Notes under the pieces: model-generated | The model's database searches: none | The model's input: the letters and a program-made list of their open reading frames with translations, nothing else | Told to the model about the DNA's origin: nothing | Part shown: piece by piece, positions 43,301 to 48,507 of the stretch | Layout of the letters: the number at the start of each line of letters is the position of its first letter | Numbering within the stretch: the stretch's first letter is position 1 | Translations under genes and position numbers: made by a program | DNA from: Pseudomonas alkylphenolica | GTDB taxonomy: Bacteria; Pseudomonadota; Gammaproteobacteria; Pseudomonadales; Pseudomonadaceae | Assembly: GCF_016009175.1 (NCBI RefSeq) | Contig: NZ_JADUCM010000038.1 | Coordinates: forward strand, 1 to 48,507 | Direction: 5' to 3' | Length of the DNA stretch: 48,507 nucleotides

Positions 43301-43374
43301 TGTTCGTCTTGCCCTGCGTGTATACCCTGCTGGCACAAGCACACGTGCCGCATGCGCAAACACAGACGAGCTGA
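40327..43374 (+). CDS. mexW: RND multidrug efflux pump (MexW-like, HAE1)
   Basis: Inner-membrane proton-driven drug exporter of 1015 residues. The start FTDPFIRRPVLACVVSLLIVLLGFHAWGTMSIRQYPQMENALITVTTAYPGA shows RND motifs. The proton-relay Asp pair is in AIGLVVDDAIVVVENIHRH near residue 400. Twelve membrane helices and two large periplasmic loops have the expected layout. No outer-membrane factor gene follows; P. aeruginosa MexVW uses OprM, so a distant channel is likely here too. Confidence 0.93.
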   Translation: MAFTDPFIRRPVLACVVSLLIVLLGFHAWGTMSIRQYPQMENALITVTTAYPGANAETIQGYITQPMQQSLASAEGIDYMTSVSRQNFSVISIYARIGADTDRLFTELLAKANEVKNKLPQDAEDPVLNKEAADASALMYISFYSSELSNPQITDYLSRVIQPKLATLPGMAEAEILGNQLFAMRIWIDPVKLAGYGLSANEVTDAVRRYNFLSAAGEVKGEYIVTSINATTDLKSAEAFAKIPLKVSGDSRVLLGDVGRVEMGAENYDTVSSFDGTPSVYIGIKAAPSANPLEVIKEVRKLVPELESQLPPNLKASIAYDATLFIQASIDEVIKTLFEAVLIVIVVVFLFLGALRSVLIPVVTIPLSMIGVLFFMQLMGYSLNLLTLLAMVLAIGLVVDDAIVVVENIHRHIEEGKTPTEAALEGAREIAMPVVSMTITLAAVYAPIGFLQGLTGALFKEFALTLAGAVVISGIVALTLSPMMCSVLLRHDQNPSGLAHRLDLMFEGLKVRYQKLLHATLNTRPVVLVFAVIVLCLIPVFMMFSKNELAPDEDQGIIFMMATAPQPTNLDYLNTYTDEFISIFKAFPEYYSSFQINGFNGVQSGIGGFLLKPWNERDRTQMELLPLVQSKLEGISGLQIFGFNLPSLPGTGEGLPFQFVINTPNDYELLLGIADRVKERALASGKFAFLDIDLAFDKPEVVVDIDRAKAAQMGVSMDALGGTLATLLGEAEINRFTIDGRSYKVIAQVERPYRDNPSWLSNYYVKNQQGQMLPLSTLITVSDRARPRQLNQFQQLNSALIQGVPMVSMGEALDTIRTIAREEAPQGYAFDYAGAARQYVQEGSSLWVTFGLALAIIFLVLAAQFESFRDPLVILVTVPLSICGALIPLFLGISSMNIYTQVGLVTLIGLISKHGILIVEFANQLREHKGLSAREAVEEAAAIRLRPVLMTTAAMVFGMVPLILATGAGAVSRFDIGTVIATGMSVGTLFTLFVLPCVYTLLAQAHVPHAQTQTS

Positions 43375-43385
43375 CCTTGCACACG

Positions 43386-43413
43386 CAAAAAGGCCTCGTC
43401 ACTGACGAGGCCT
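43386..43413. terminator. Terminator between mexW and the inaA operon
   Basis: Stem AAGGCCTCGTCA (43389-43400) / TGACGAGGCCTT (43402-43413). The A-run at 43386-43390 makes it a good terminator for the leftward operon; for mexW the T-tail is poor. Confidence 0.75.
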
Positions 43414-43434
43414 TGTGTGGAACATCATGATGCG

Positions 43435-43662
43435 TCAACTCTGCCCGCGTGCACCCTGGCTGAGACCAAACAACAGCAACAGCAGGTCATGGTCTGGCTT
43501 GGCGTCGACCTGGGGTTTGACCAACCTGGGCAATGGGCACTGCAACGCCTTGTCGGCATGGCTGAACACAACGGGTCCCGGTTCTTCCCAAGCAGCGACG
43601 GCAACGGTAGCCACCGCCAACGCCGCCACCAGAAACAAACCTCGAGCTATTTCTAGTTTCAT
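43435..43662 (-). CDS. Small secreted protein after inaA
   Basis: 75 residues from ATG 43662, which overlaps the inaA stop as TAATG, so translation is coupled. N-terminal signal peptide (MKLEIARGLFLVAALAVATVAVAA), then about 50 residues with one Cys and a C-terminal Leu-rich stretch (DHDLLLLLFGLSQGARGQS). No domain recognised. The equivalent position in P. aeruginosa has a hypothetical gene (PA4377, from memory). Probably a periplasmic or envelope peptide of the ColR-controlled operon. Confidence 0.72.
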   Translation of the reverse strand: MKLEIARGLFLVAALAVATVAVAAWEEPGPVVFSHADKALQCPLPRLVKPQVDAKPDHDLLLLLFGLSQGARGQS

Positions 43663-44372
43663 TAACCTAAACCTTTGACAGCGCTGCCAAACGCCATCTG
43701 GTAAAAGTAGAGCAGCTTGCGCCATTCTGCGTCATTGAATGACGAATGGCGCTTCAGTTGTTTCAGGTCGCGCGCGGCTGCGCGCTGCCGGCTGATGCGC
43801 CGCCGGCACTTTTCCAGGTCCAGCAGCGCCACTTCGGCACGGGCTTCTTCGCCCTCACCGATCACCTTGATGAAGATGTGCTTGCCGTACAGGCAACCGT
43901 GCTGCCAGTGACCACGGTGCATGCGTGCCAGGTTCTGGGCCAGGTCCTGCAGCATGCGCTCGTGCAGGGCTTCGCTGTAACGCTCGCGTGCACCATTGGC
44001 GTACCAGTTGTCGGCGTCCTCAAAGCCATCGAGTGCCTCGCTGACCAGCAGCGCCCGCCATTGACGGTCGGCATCACGCTCTACGCCGCAATACACAATG
44101 TGCGGCACGCGTACACCCAGCTGTTCGAAGCTGTTGATTGCCTCATACTCGCGCAACACCGTCGGACGGCCGAACGGGTGCAGAAAACTGCGGTAGATAT
44201 GGCCAATCTGACGCTTGGAATACAGCACCTGACCGTTTTCATCGTTCAGACGCTGAACGCCACTTTCCCCACCCCGACGCTGGTTGGGTTCTTCTACCCA
44301 CTCCCCTTGCTGCTGCCAGAAATGGTCAAAACGGCTGTTTCCCGTCGTTGTTACCAAGCGCTCTACCGCCAT
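43662..44372 (-). CDS. inaA: InaA-type LPS/Kdo kinase-like protein
   Basis: 236 residues, eukaryotic-like kinase fold of the Kdo/WaaP group. QIGHIYRSFLHPFGRPTVLREYEA gives the N-lobe Lys/Glu region, HRGHWQHGCLYGKHIFIKV is the catalytic loop, and EVALLDLEKCRRR the metal-binding Asp. It probably phosphorylates an LPS core sugar or a similar acceptor; called InaA or WapQ in different pseudomonads. Lies 6 bases after the methyltransferase gene, in a ColR-regulated operon in other species. Confidence 0.86.
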   Translation of the reverse strand: MAVERLVTTTGNSRFDHFWQQQGEWVEEPNQRRGGESGVQRLNDENGQVLYSKRQIGHIYRSFLHPFGRPTVLREYEAINSFEQLGVRVPHIVYCGVERDADRQWRALLVSEALDGFEDADNWYANGARERYSEALHERMLQDLAQNLARMHRGHWQHGCLYGKHIFIKVIGEGEEARAEVALLDLEKCRRRISRQRAAARDLKQLKRHSSFNDAEWRKLLYFYQMAFGSAVKGLG

Positions 44373-44378
44373 CCACTA

Positions 44379-45059
44379 CTACCCCTTACGCAATACGTAA
44401 ACTCGCCACATGGCATAGAACGGCAAAAAGTCCAAACGTTCCTGAATCCGGAAACCGGCTTCCTGAAATTCCTTCTCAACCGTGGCAACCGGTAACACAA
44501 AACGGTTCTGATAACTGGCTTCACCGGTTTTGGCAAAGCGACGTTCTTCCAGTTTTTTCCGGCGCCAGGCCTTGAAATTACCGTCGACCCACAGCGACAG
44601 AATCACGCTGTCACGGGTAACTCGCTGAAATTCAGAGAGAATTGTCTTCCGATGCGCGGCTTCACCGATGTGGTGCATCAGGCGCATACAGAAAATGCTG
44701 TCGACCGAGTTGTCTGGCAAATCGATCGCGAACGCAGAAGTCTGCAAGGTCCGTACCCGCTCGACGATATGCGCCGGCTGGGATTTGCTGGCAGTTTCCA
44801 GCATGGCCTCGGAATTGTCCGCACCAATGATTACGCGATTAGGCTTTTCTGCCAACAGTGGCCAAAAGCGACCAGCCCCGCACGGCAGGTCGAGCACCAG
44901 CCCCGGTTCGCCGACCAGCGCCAGGGCGCGGCGGGCCAATTGTTCGTCACGCTGGTGCGACAGGCGCCGAGCCAGGCCATCCTGATGCTTGAGAAAGTAT
45001 TCCTGGGCGTGTTGCTGGTCGTACTTTTCGGAAAACTCGAGTTTGATGGGGCTACGCAT
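44379..45059 (-). CDS. SAM-dependent class I methyltransferase
   Basis: 226 residues. SAM-binding motif I VLDLPCGAGRFWPLLA, then NRVIIGADNSEAML and SIFCMRLMHHIGEAAHRKTILSEFQRV. Substrate unknown; the link with InaA/WapQ suggests an LPS or core lipid target. AGGAG lies 7 bases before ATG 45059. First gene of methyltransferase-inaA-small protein; the homologous operon is ColR-dependent in P. fluorescens and P. putida. A GC-rich hairpin C5-AATTTA-G5 (45082-45097) sits in the 5' leader. Confidence 0.85.
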   Translation of the reverse strand: MRSPIKLEFSEKYDQQHAQEYFLKHQDGLARRLSHQRDEQLARRALALVGEPGLVLDLPCGAGRFWPLLAEKPNRVIIGADNSEAMLETASKSQPAHIVERVRTLQTSAFAIDLPDNSVDSIFCMRLMHHIGEAAHRKTILSEFQRVTRDSVILSLWVDGNFKAWRRKKLEERRFAKTGEASYQNRFVLPVATVEKEFQEAGFRIQERLDFLPFYAMWRVYVLRKG

Positions 45060-45125
45060 GGTGCATCTCCTGACTCCAATTCCCCCAATTTAGGGGGGCA
45101 AGCGTTGTCGTCAGGTCATGCGAAT

Positions 45126-45141
45126 GTGAAAAATTCGTTAG
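45126..45141 (-). promoter_or_regulatory. ColR box ahead of the methyltransferase operon
   Basis: On the minus strand CTAACGAATTTTTCAC. The published ColR consensus (T/C)(T/C)NA(C/G)NN(T/C)TTTTT(C/G)AC is matched at all fixed positions but one (A for T/C at position 8). It is 67 bases upstream of the start codon. Confidence 0.72.
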
Positions 45142-45192
45142 AAAAGCGCAGATAAGTTACAGGAAGTAACCAAGCACTCAGCGCCCGGCGCC

Positions 45193-46491
45193 TCACTCCG
45201 CCTCCAGCAGACTTTTCGCCCCATACCGCAGGTCGACATGGAAACAACAACCATTGGGCGCCATTGACGACAGGCTCACTGCCCACCCCTGATCGTCACA
45301 GATACGCTGTACCAGCGAGAGCCCCAGGCCAAGTCCCTCCCCACGACGTTCATCACCGCGGACAAAGGGCCGGAACATCGCTTCGTGCTGTTCTTCCGGA
45401 ATCCCCACGCCACTGTCTTCGACGCGAAAGCCCAAGGGTTCAAGGGTCAGGCGAATGAAACCATAATCGGTGTAATGCGCCGCGTTACGCAGCAGATTGC
45501 CCATCACCGCTTGCAGGAAGGTGGCGTTGTACAGGGTCGGCGACGCAATCGAAGCATCGTATTCCAGCACCAGGCCTTTCTGCTCGATTGCATCTCGCCA
45601 TACACCGATCAGGTCGTCTGCCACTTCCTTGATCGTCGCGCGTGATGCTACCGCGCCTTCATCGCGCTGGGCGCGGGCGAGCATCAGGAAGGTCTTGACC
45701 CGCTCCTGCATCTCTTCGGTGGCCCTGGCGATACGTTCGATCTGCGAACGGACGCGCGGCTCGATGTTCGGGTTGACCAGCAACAGCTCACAGGAGCTGG
45801 CGAGTACCATCAGCGGGGTGCGCAGCTCATGACTCACGTCGCTGGTGAACAGGCGCTCGCGGCTCAAGGCATCGCGCAGGCGCCCCAAGGTGTCGTCGAA
45901 GGCCACTGCCAGCTGACCGACTTCGTCGGCGGCATAATCCGGTGCCAGTGGCGGTGCCAGGCCCAACAACTGGTCGCGATGACGCACCTGACGCGCCAGG
46001 CGGATCACCGGCGCCATGACCCGACGCGCCAGCACCCAGCCAAGAAACACCGCCAGCGCCAGGCTGAGCACAAAGCCCACCACGACGATGGCAAACAGCA
46101 CCCGTTCACGCTCTTCGAAATCGCTTTGGTCCTGCAGCAGTACATAGCGCCGCCCGTCGACTATCTCGACCATGGCGTGATAGGACAGCTGTTCACGGAA
46201 GACTTCGTGAAAACCCGGCGTCAGGTGGCGCAAGTCCTTGGGCAGCTCATACTCGTCACGCCCGCCACTGTAATAAAACAGCTGGTCAGGGCGGGGCCTG
46301 TGGCTCCAGTCATTGACACTGTCCATCCGCAACAGGCGTTGCAGGTCGCCCCCGAGCACGGCGGAAATCAAGCGTTCTTCCACCAGGTGCACGGTGGCAA
46401 CGATACCGAATGCGAACGCACCGGCCACCAGCGCACTCATCAGGGCAAAGGCAATGATGATGCGCTGGGCAAGGCTCTGCTTAAACTCCAT
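45193..46491 (-). CDS. colS: Sensor histidine kinase ColS
   Basis: 432 residues from ATG 46491. TM1 about 10-33, periplasmic loop 34-130, TM2 about 131-155, HAMP, DHp with SDVSHELRTPLM (H221 phospho-acceptor) and an ATPase domain (NLLRNAAHYTDYG, VEDSGVGIP, GLGLGLSLVQRI). E96, E126 and E129 in the loop correspond to the residues shown in P. putida ColS to sense Fe3+/Zn2+ (ExxE motif). Overlaps colR by 11 bases. Signals excess metal to ColR. Confidence 0.95.
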   Translation of the reverse strand: MEFKQSLAQRIIIAFALMSALVAGAFAFGIVATVHLVEERLISAVLGGDLQRLLRMDSVNDWSHRPRPDQLFYYSGGRDEYELPKDLRHLTPGFHEVFREQLSYHAMVEIVDGRRYVLLQDQSDFEERERVLFAIVVVGFVLSLALAVFLGWVLARRVMAPVIRLARQVRHRDQLLGLAPPLAPDYAADEVGQLAVAFDDTLGRLRDALSRERLFTSDVSHELRTPLMVLASSCELLLVNPNIEPRVRSQIERIARATEEMQERVKTFLMLARAQRDEGAVASRATIKEVADDLIGVWRDAIEQKGLVLEYDASIASPTLYNATFLQAVMGNLLRNAAHYTDYGFIRLTLEPLGFRVEDSGVGIPEEQHEAMFRPFVRGDERRGEGLGLGLSLVQRICDDQGWAVSLSSMAPNGCCFHVDLRYGAKSLLEAE

Positions 46492-47164
46492 CACGGCCCT
46501 CGGCCAGGCGATAGCCGACGCCGTGGACGGTATGCAGCAAGGGCTTTTCAAACGGTTTGTCGATCACCTGACGCAGTTGGTGGACATGGCTGCGCAAGCT
46601 GTCGCTGTCCGGGCAATCATCGCCCCAGAGCGCCTCTTCAAGCACTTCGCGGCGCAATACATGAGGGCTTTTCTGCATCAGCACCGCCAACAGCTTCAGG
46701 CCCACCGGGTTGAGCTTGAGCAGTTTGCCGCTGCGCGTGACCTCAAGGGTGTCGAGGTCATACGTCAGGTCGCTGACCTGCAAGGTGCGTCGTCCACCGC
46801 CCTGGGCCCGGCGCAATACCGCCTCGATGCGGGCCGCCAGCTCCGACAGGGCAAACGGCTTGAGCAGGTAGTCGTCGGCGCCCGAACGAAACCCTTGCAA
46901 GCGATCATCAAGCTGGTCGCGGGCGGTCAACATGATCACCGGGGTGTCCCGGCGCGCATCCTCGCGCAGGCGTTTGCACAAGGTATAGCCATCGATACCC
47001 GGCAGCATGATGTCGAGCACAATCAGGTCGTAATGTTCAGTGGCTGCCAGGTGCAGACCCGACAGTCCATCCTGGGCACAGTCGACGGTGTAGCCTTTAA
47101 GGCCCAGGTAGTCTGCCAGGTTGGCAAGGATATCGCGGTTGTCTTCAACCAGTAGAATTCGCAT
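46481..47164 (-). CDS. colR: Response regulator ColR
   Basis: 227 residues, OmpR/PhoB type. Receiver: VEDNR (D8), phospho-acceptor D51 in LIVLDIMLPG, K in LLKPFAL. The C-terminal winged helix includes VLRREVLEEALWG and SLRSHVHQLRQVIDKPF. Start at ATG 47164. In pseudomonads ColR controls genes for membrane and LPS modification, root colonisation and metal tolerance. Both flanking regions here carry ColR-box sequences. Confidence 0.96.
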   Translation of the reverse strand: MRILLVEDNRDILANLADYLGLKGYTVDCAQDGLSGLHLAATEHYDLIVLDIMLPGIDGYTLCKRLREDARRDTPVIMLTARDQLDDRLQGFRSGADDYLLKPFALSELAARIEAVLRRAQGGGRRTLQVSDLTYDLDTLEVTRSGKLLKLNPVGLKLLAVLMQKSPHVLRREVLEEALWGDDCPDSDSLRSHVHQLRQVIDKPFEKPLLHTVHGVGYRLAEGRDGV

Positions 47165-47256
47165 GGAGTCTCCCGTCCAGGGCTTTTGCCTGCTTGGCAG
47201 GCGCACTTTACGACCATCGGCAGTGTGAGGCTAGGCCGCACAAACTTTATTGCCAG

Positions 47257-47272
47257 TTAACGTTTTTTTCAC
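47257..47272 (+). promoter_or_regulatory. ColR box ahead of the PAP2 phosphatase gene
   Basis: TTAACGTTTTTTTCAC matches the ColR consensus (T/C)(T/C)NA(C/G)NN(T/C)TTTTT(C/G)AC at every position. It lies 116 bases before ATG 47389 and between divergent colR and the phosphatase gene. Confidence 0.82.
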
Positions 47273-47388
47273 CGAGCCTTCACGGACAAGCGATGGAGGC
47301 TGACGCAGAATCGCCGGTCATTGCCTCACGCTGCTACCCGGCACGGTTTGCCGGTCGGGTCCGCCCTTTCGACCCGCCTGGATATGCC

Positions 47389-48129
47389 ATGCCCAGACCT
47401 GAGTTTTCGCGCCCGCTCAATCCCTGGATTACCCTGGGGATCCCCCTGGTGACAGCCCTGACCCTCATCCTGCTGGAGCTTACCTCCCTGGACATGGACC
47501 TGGCCAAGCTGGCCTTCGACCCGGTTGCCGGTGAGTTCATTGGCCGACACAGTTACTTCCTCGAAGACATCCTGCACGATCGCGCCAAGCAGGCGGTAAT
47601 CGCCCTCAGCCTGGGAGCGATTGTAGCGTTCATTTCCAGCTTCTTCTGGCACCGGCTCAAAGGCTGGCGCCGCGAACTGGGCTATCTGGTCCTGGCCATG
47701 GCACTGTCGACCAGCTTTGTTACGCCGGTCAAGGCAGTGACTGCGGTGCAATGCCCGTGGAGCCTGAAGGAGTTCGGCGGCAAGGAAACCTACAGTGAAC
47801 TGCTGAGCGTTCGCCCTGATACGGATAAACCAGGCCGTTGCTGGCCCGGCGGTCATGCGGCCACAGGCTTTACCCTGTTCGCGCTGTTCTTTGCGTTGCG
47901 TGACCGGCGTCCTCGCCTGGCGCGGGCGACGTTGCTGTTTGCCTTTACCCTGGGCACCGTGTTTTCCATTGGACGCATGCTGCAAGGGGCGCACTTCTTC
48001 TCGCACAACGTGTGGACGGCGGTGTTCTGCTGGTTGATCAGCCTGGGTTGTTACCACTGGGTGCTGTATCGCAAGCCTGTGCCGGTTCCAACCACGTCGG
48101 CGCAAACGCTGCAACAACAGACTTCTTGA
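47389..48129 (+). CDS. PAP2-family membrane phosphatase
   Basis: 246 residues from ATG 47389 (earlier in-frame ATGs such as 47293 would add a polar, Pro-rich segment). About five or six hydrophobic segments. Phosphatase motifs are GRCWPGGHAATGF (P153-H156) and GRMLQGAHFFSHNVW (R196, H202), with His206 where canonical PAP2 enzymes have Asp. Likely acts on lipid or LPS phosphates at the periplasmic face. The perfect ColR box upstream ties it to envelope remodelling; the orthologue beside colR in P. putida is in the ColR regulon, from memory. Confidence 0.85.
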   Translation: MPRPEFSRPLNPWITLGIPLVTALTLILLELTSLDMDLAKLAFDPVAGEFIGRHSYFLEDILHDRAKQAVIALSLGAIVAFISSFFWHRLKGWRRELGYLVLAMALSTSFVTPVKAVTAVQCPWSLKEFGGKETYSELLSVRPDTDKPGRCWPGGHAATGFTLFALFFALRDRRPRLARATLLFAFTLGTVFSIGRMLQGAHFFSHNVWTAVFCWLISLGCYHWVLYRKPVPVPTTSAQTLQQQTS

Positions 48130-48445
48130 TCTTTGTTTCTTGGGTTGGGTTTCTGTGAGCTTATCCATTCGGTGTGGCGCGGCTACCGGCCCCTTCCGCC
48201 CTTACGGCGGCCTACTTTTTTCTTGGACAAAGTAGGCAAAACCGCTCGCTCCTGCATACGGCCCTACGCTGCGCTCCGGGTTCCTTCCCTCCGGCACCTT
48301 CCGGGGCCACGCGGCCTACGACTTGCTTCGCCAAGTCTACATCTCGCGTCTTCGGCTTCGCCGAAGGTGCTGCGCACTGCCCCTACAGGCACCTCCACTC
48401 AGCCTCCTGAAGTCGCAGTCTGCGGCGTCTGAACCGACGTGCTTG
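48130..48445. repeat. Intergenic repeat of pseudomonad type
   Basis: After the phosphatase stop there is no credible gene. Structure: CCGCC (48196-48200)/GGCGG (48206-48210); GCCTACTTT (48210-48218)/AAAGTAGGC (48229-48237); then a run with CTGCATACGGCCCTACGCTGCGCTCCGGG-type text, recognised as a dispersed Pseudomonas repeat. Short open frames crossing it (48133-48432, 48174-48410) are shadows of this repeat. Confidence 0.65.
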
Positions 48446-48447
48446 AA

Positions 48448-48501
48448 GATCAAGATCAAAAGCCGGATCAAGATCAAGATCAAGATCAAGATCAAGATCA
48501 A
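48448..48501. repeat. GATCAA hexanucleotide tandem repeat
   Basis: Two GATCAA units at 48448-48459, a 6-base interruption (AAGCCG), then six consecutive units at 48466-48501, at the extreme right end of the window. Confidence 0.95.
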
Positions 48502-48507
48502 CAGCGA

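Noticed and set aside
48133..48432. Short open frames at the right end
   Set aside because: They cross a dispersed intergenic repeat and show no protein-like features.
1..48507. tRNA, rRNA, CRISPR arrays, prophage or transposase genes
   Set aside because: Looked for and not seen; all large intervals are filled by ordinary chromosomal genes.

Overview
The window is about 48.5 kb of a Pseudomonas chromosome, most likely from the P. putida/P. fluorescens side of the genus. The evidence is a GC-rich, Pseudomonas-type coding pattern, an MvaT/TurA-type H-NS protein, a class I fumarase, BifA, SodB, MexVW and ColRS homologues, and a P. putida-type REP element at 27059-27087. From memory, the gene order follows the P. 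aeruginosa PAO1 block around PA4307-PA4381 (pctC region, mvaT, sbcB, pykA, sadC, fumarase, olsBA, pyeR-pyeM-xenB, argP/lysE, sodB, bifA, icmP, mexVW, inaA, colSR). No rRNA, tRNA, CRISPR array, prophage or insertion sequence was seen. Both ends look like contig edges: a C-rich low-complexity stretch on the left, and an intergenic repeat plus a GATCAA tandem repeat on the right.

Layout. 0.4-7.7 kb: PitA phosphate transporter, a HerA/DUF853 ATPase facing it, a dCache chemoreceptor with a sigma-28-like promoter, a glycosyltransferase coupled to a DUF2334 deacetylase-like protein, and a 54-residue orphan. 7.7-11.7 kb: purU, mvaT, sbcB, a PilZ protein and a small TPR-like lipoprotein. 11.8-17.9 kb: pyruvate kinase, a SadC-like diguanylate cyclase overlapping a ferredoxin reductase, class I fumarase and a DJ-1/PfpI protein. 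17.9-24.3 kb: a leftward cluster (short acyl-CoA dehydrogenase-like protein, serine hydrolase, cysteine-containing small protein, YceI, cardiolipin synthase), then divergent olsB-olsA for ornithine lipids and acpH. 24.4-27.1 kb: pyeR-pyeM-xenB with a set of AT-rich palindromes in the promoter. 27.1-33.8 kb: a coiled-coil membrane protein, an NAD-dependent epimerase, a divergent ArgP-like/LysE-like pair, sodB and the c-di-GMP phosphodiesterase gene bifA.

33.9-39.0 kb holds the most interesting system: imelysin lipoprotein, di-heme DUF1111 lipoprotein, second imelysin lipoprotein and Tat-exported DUF1513 protein. The first gene has a Fur-like 19-bp palindrome in its promoter. The cluster reads as a periplasmic metal (probably iron) handling module, comparable in logic to EfeOB but with different redox partners. 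39.2-43.4 kb: RND adaptor and pump (MexVW-like) without an outer-membrane channel gene. 43.4-48.1 kb: the ColRS regulon neighbourhood, with a methyltransferase/InaA kinase/small secreted protein operon on one side and a PAP2 phosphatase on the other. Each flank has a ColR-box-like sequence, and ColS keeps the glutamates known to sense metal.

Themes that connect the genes are envelope lipid and LPS remodelling (olsBA, cls, acpH, inaA, PAP2, colRS), c-di-GMP control (PilZ, SadC-like, BifA) and metal/redox stress (sodB, imelysin cluster, xenB). References to PAO1 and KT2440 orthologues are from memory and were not searched.
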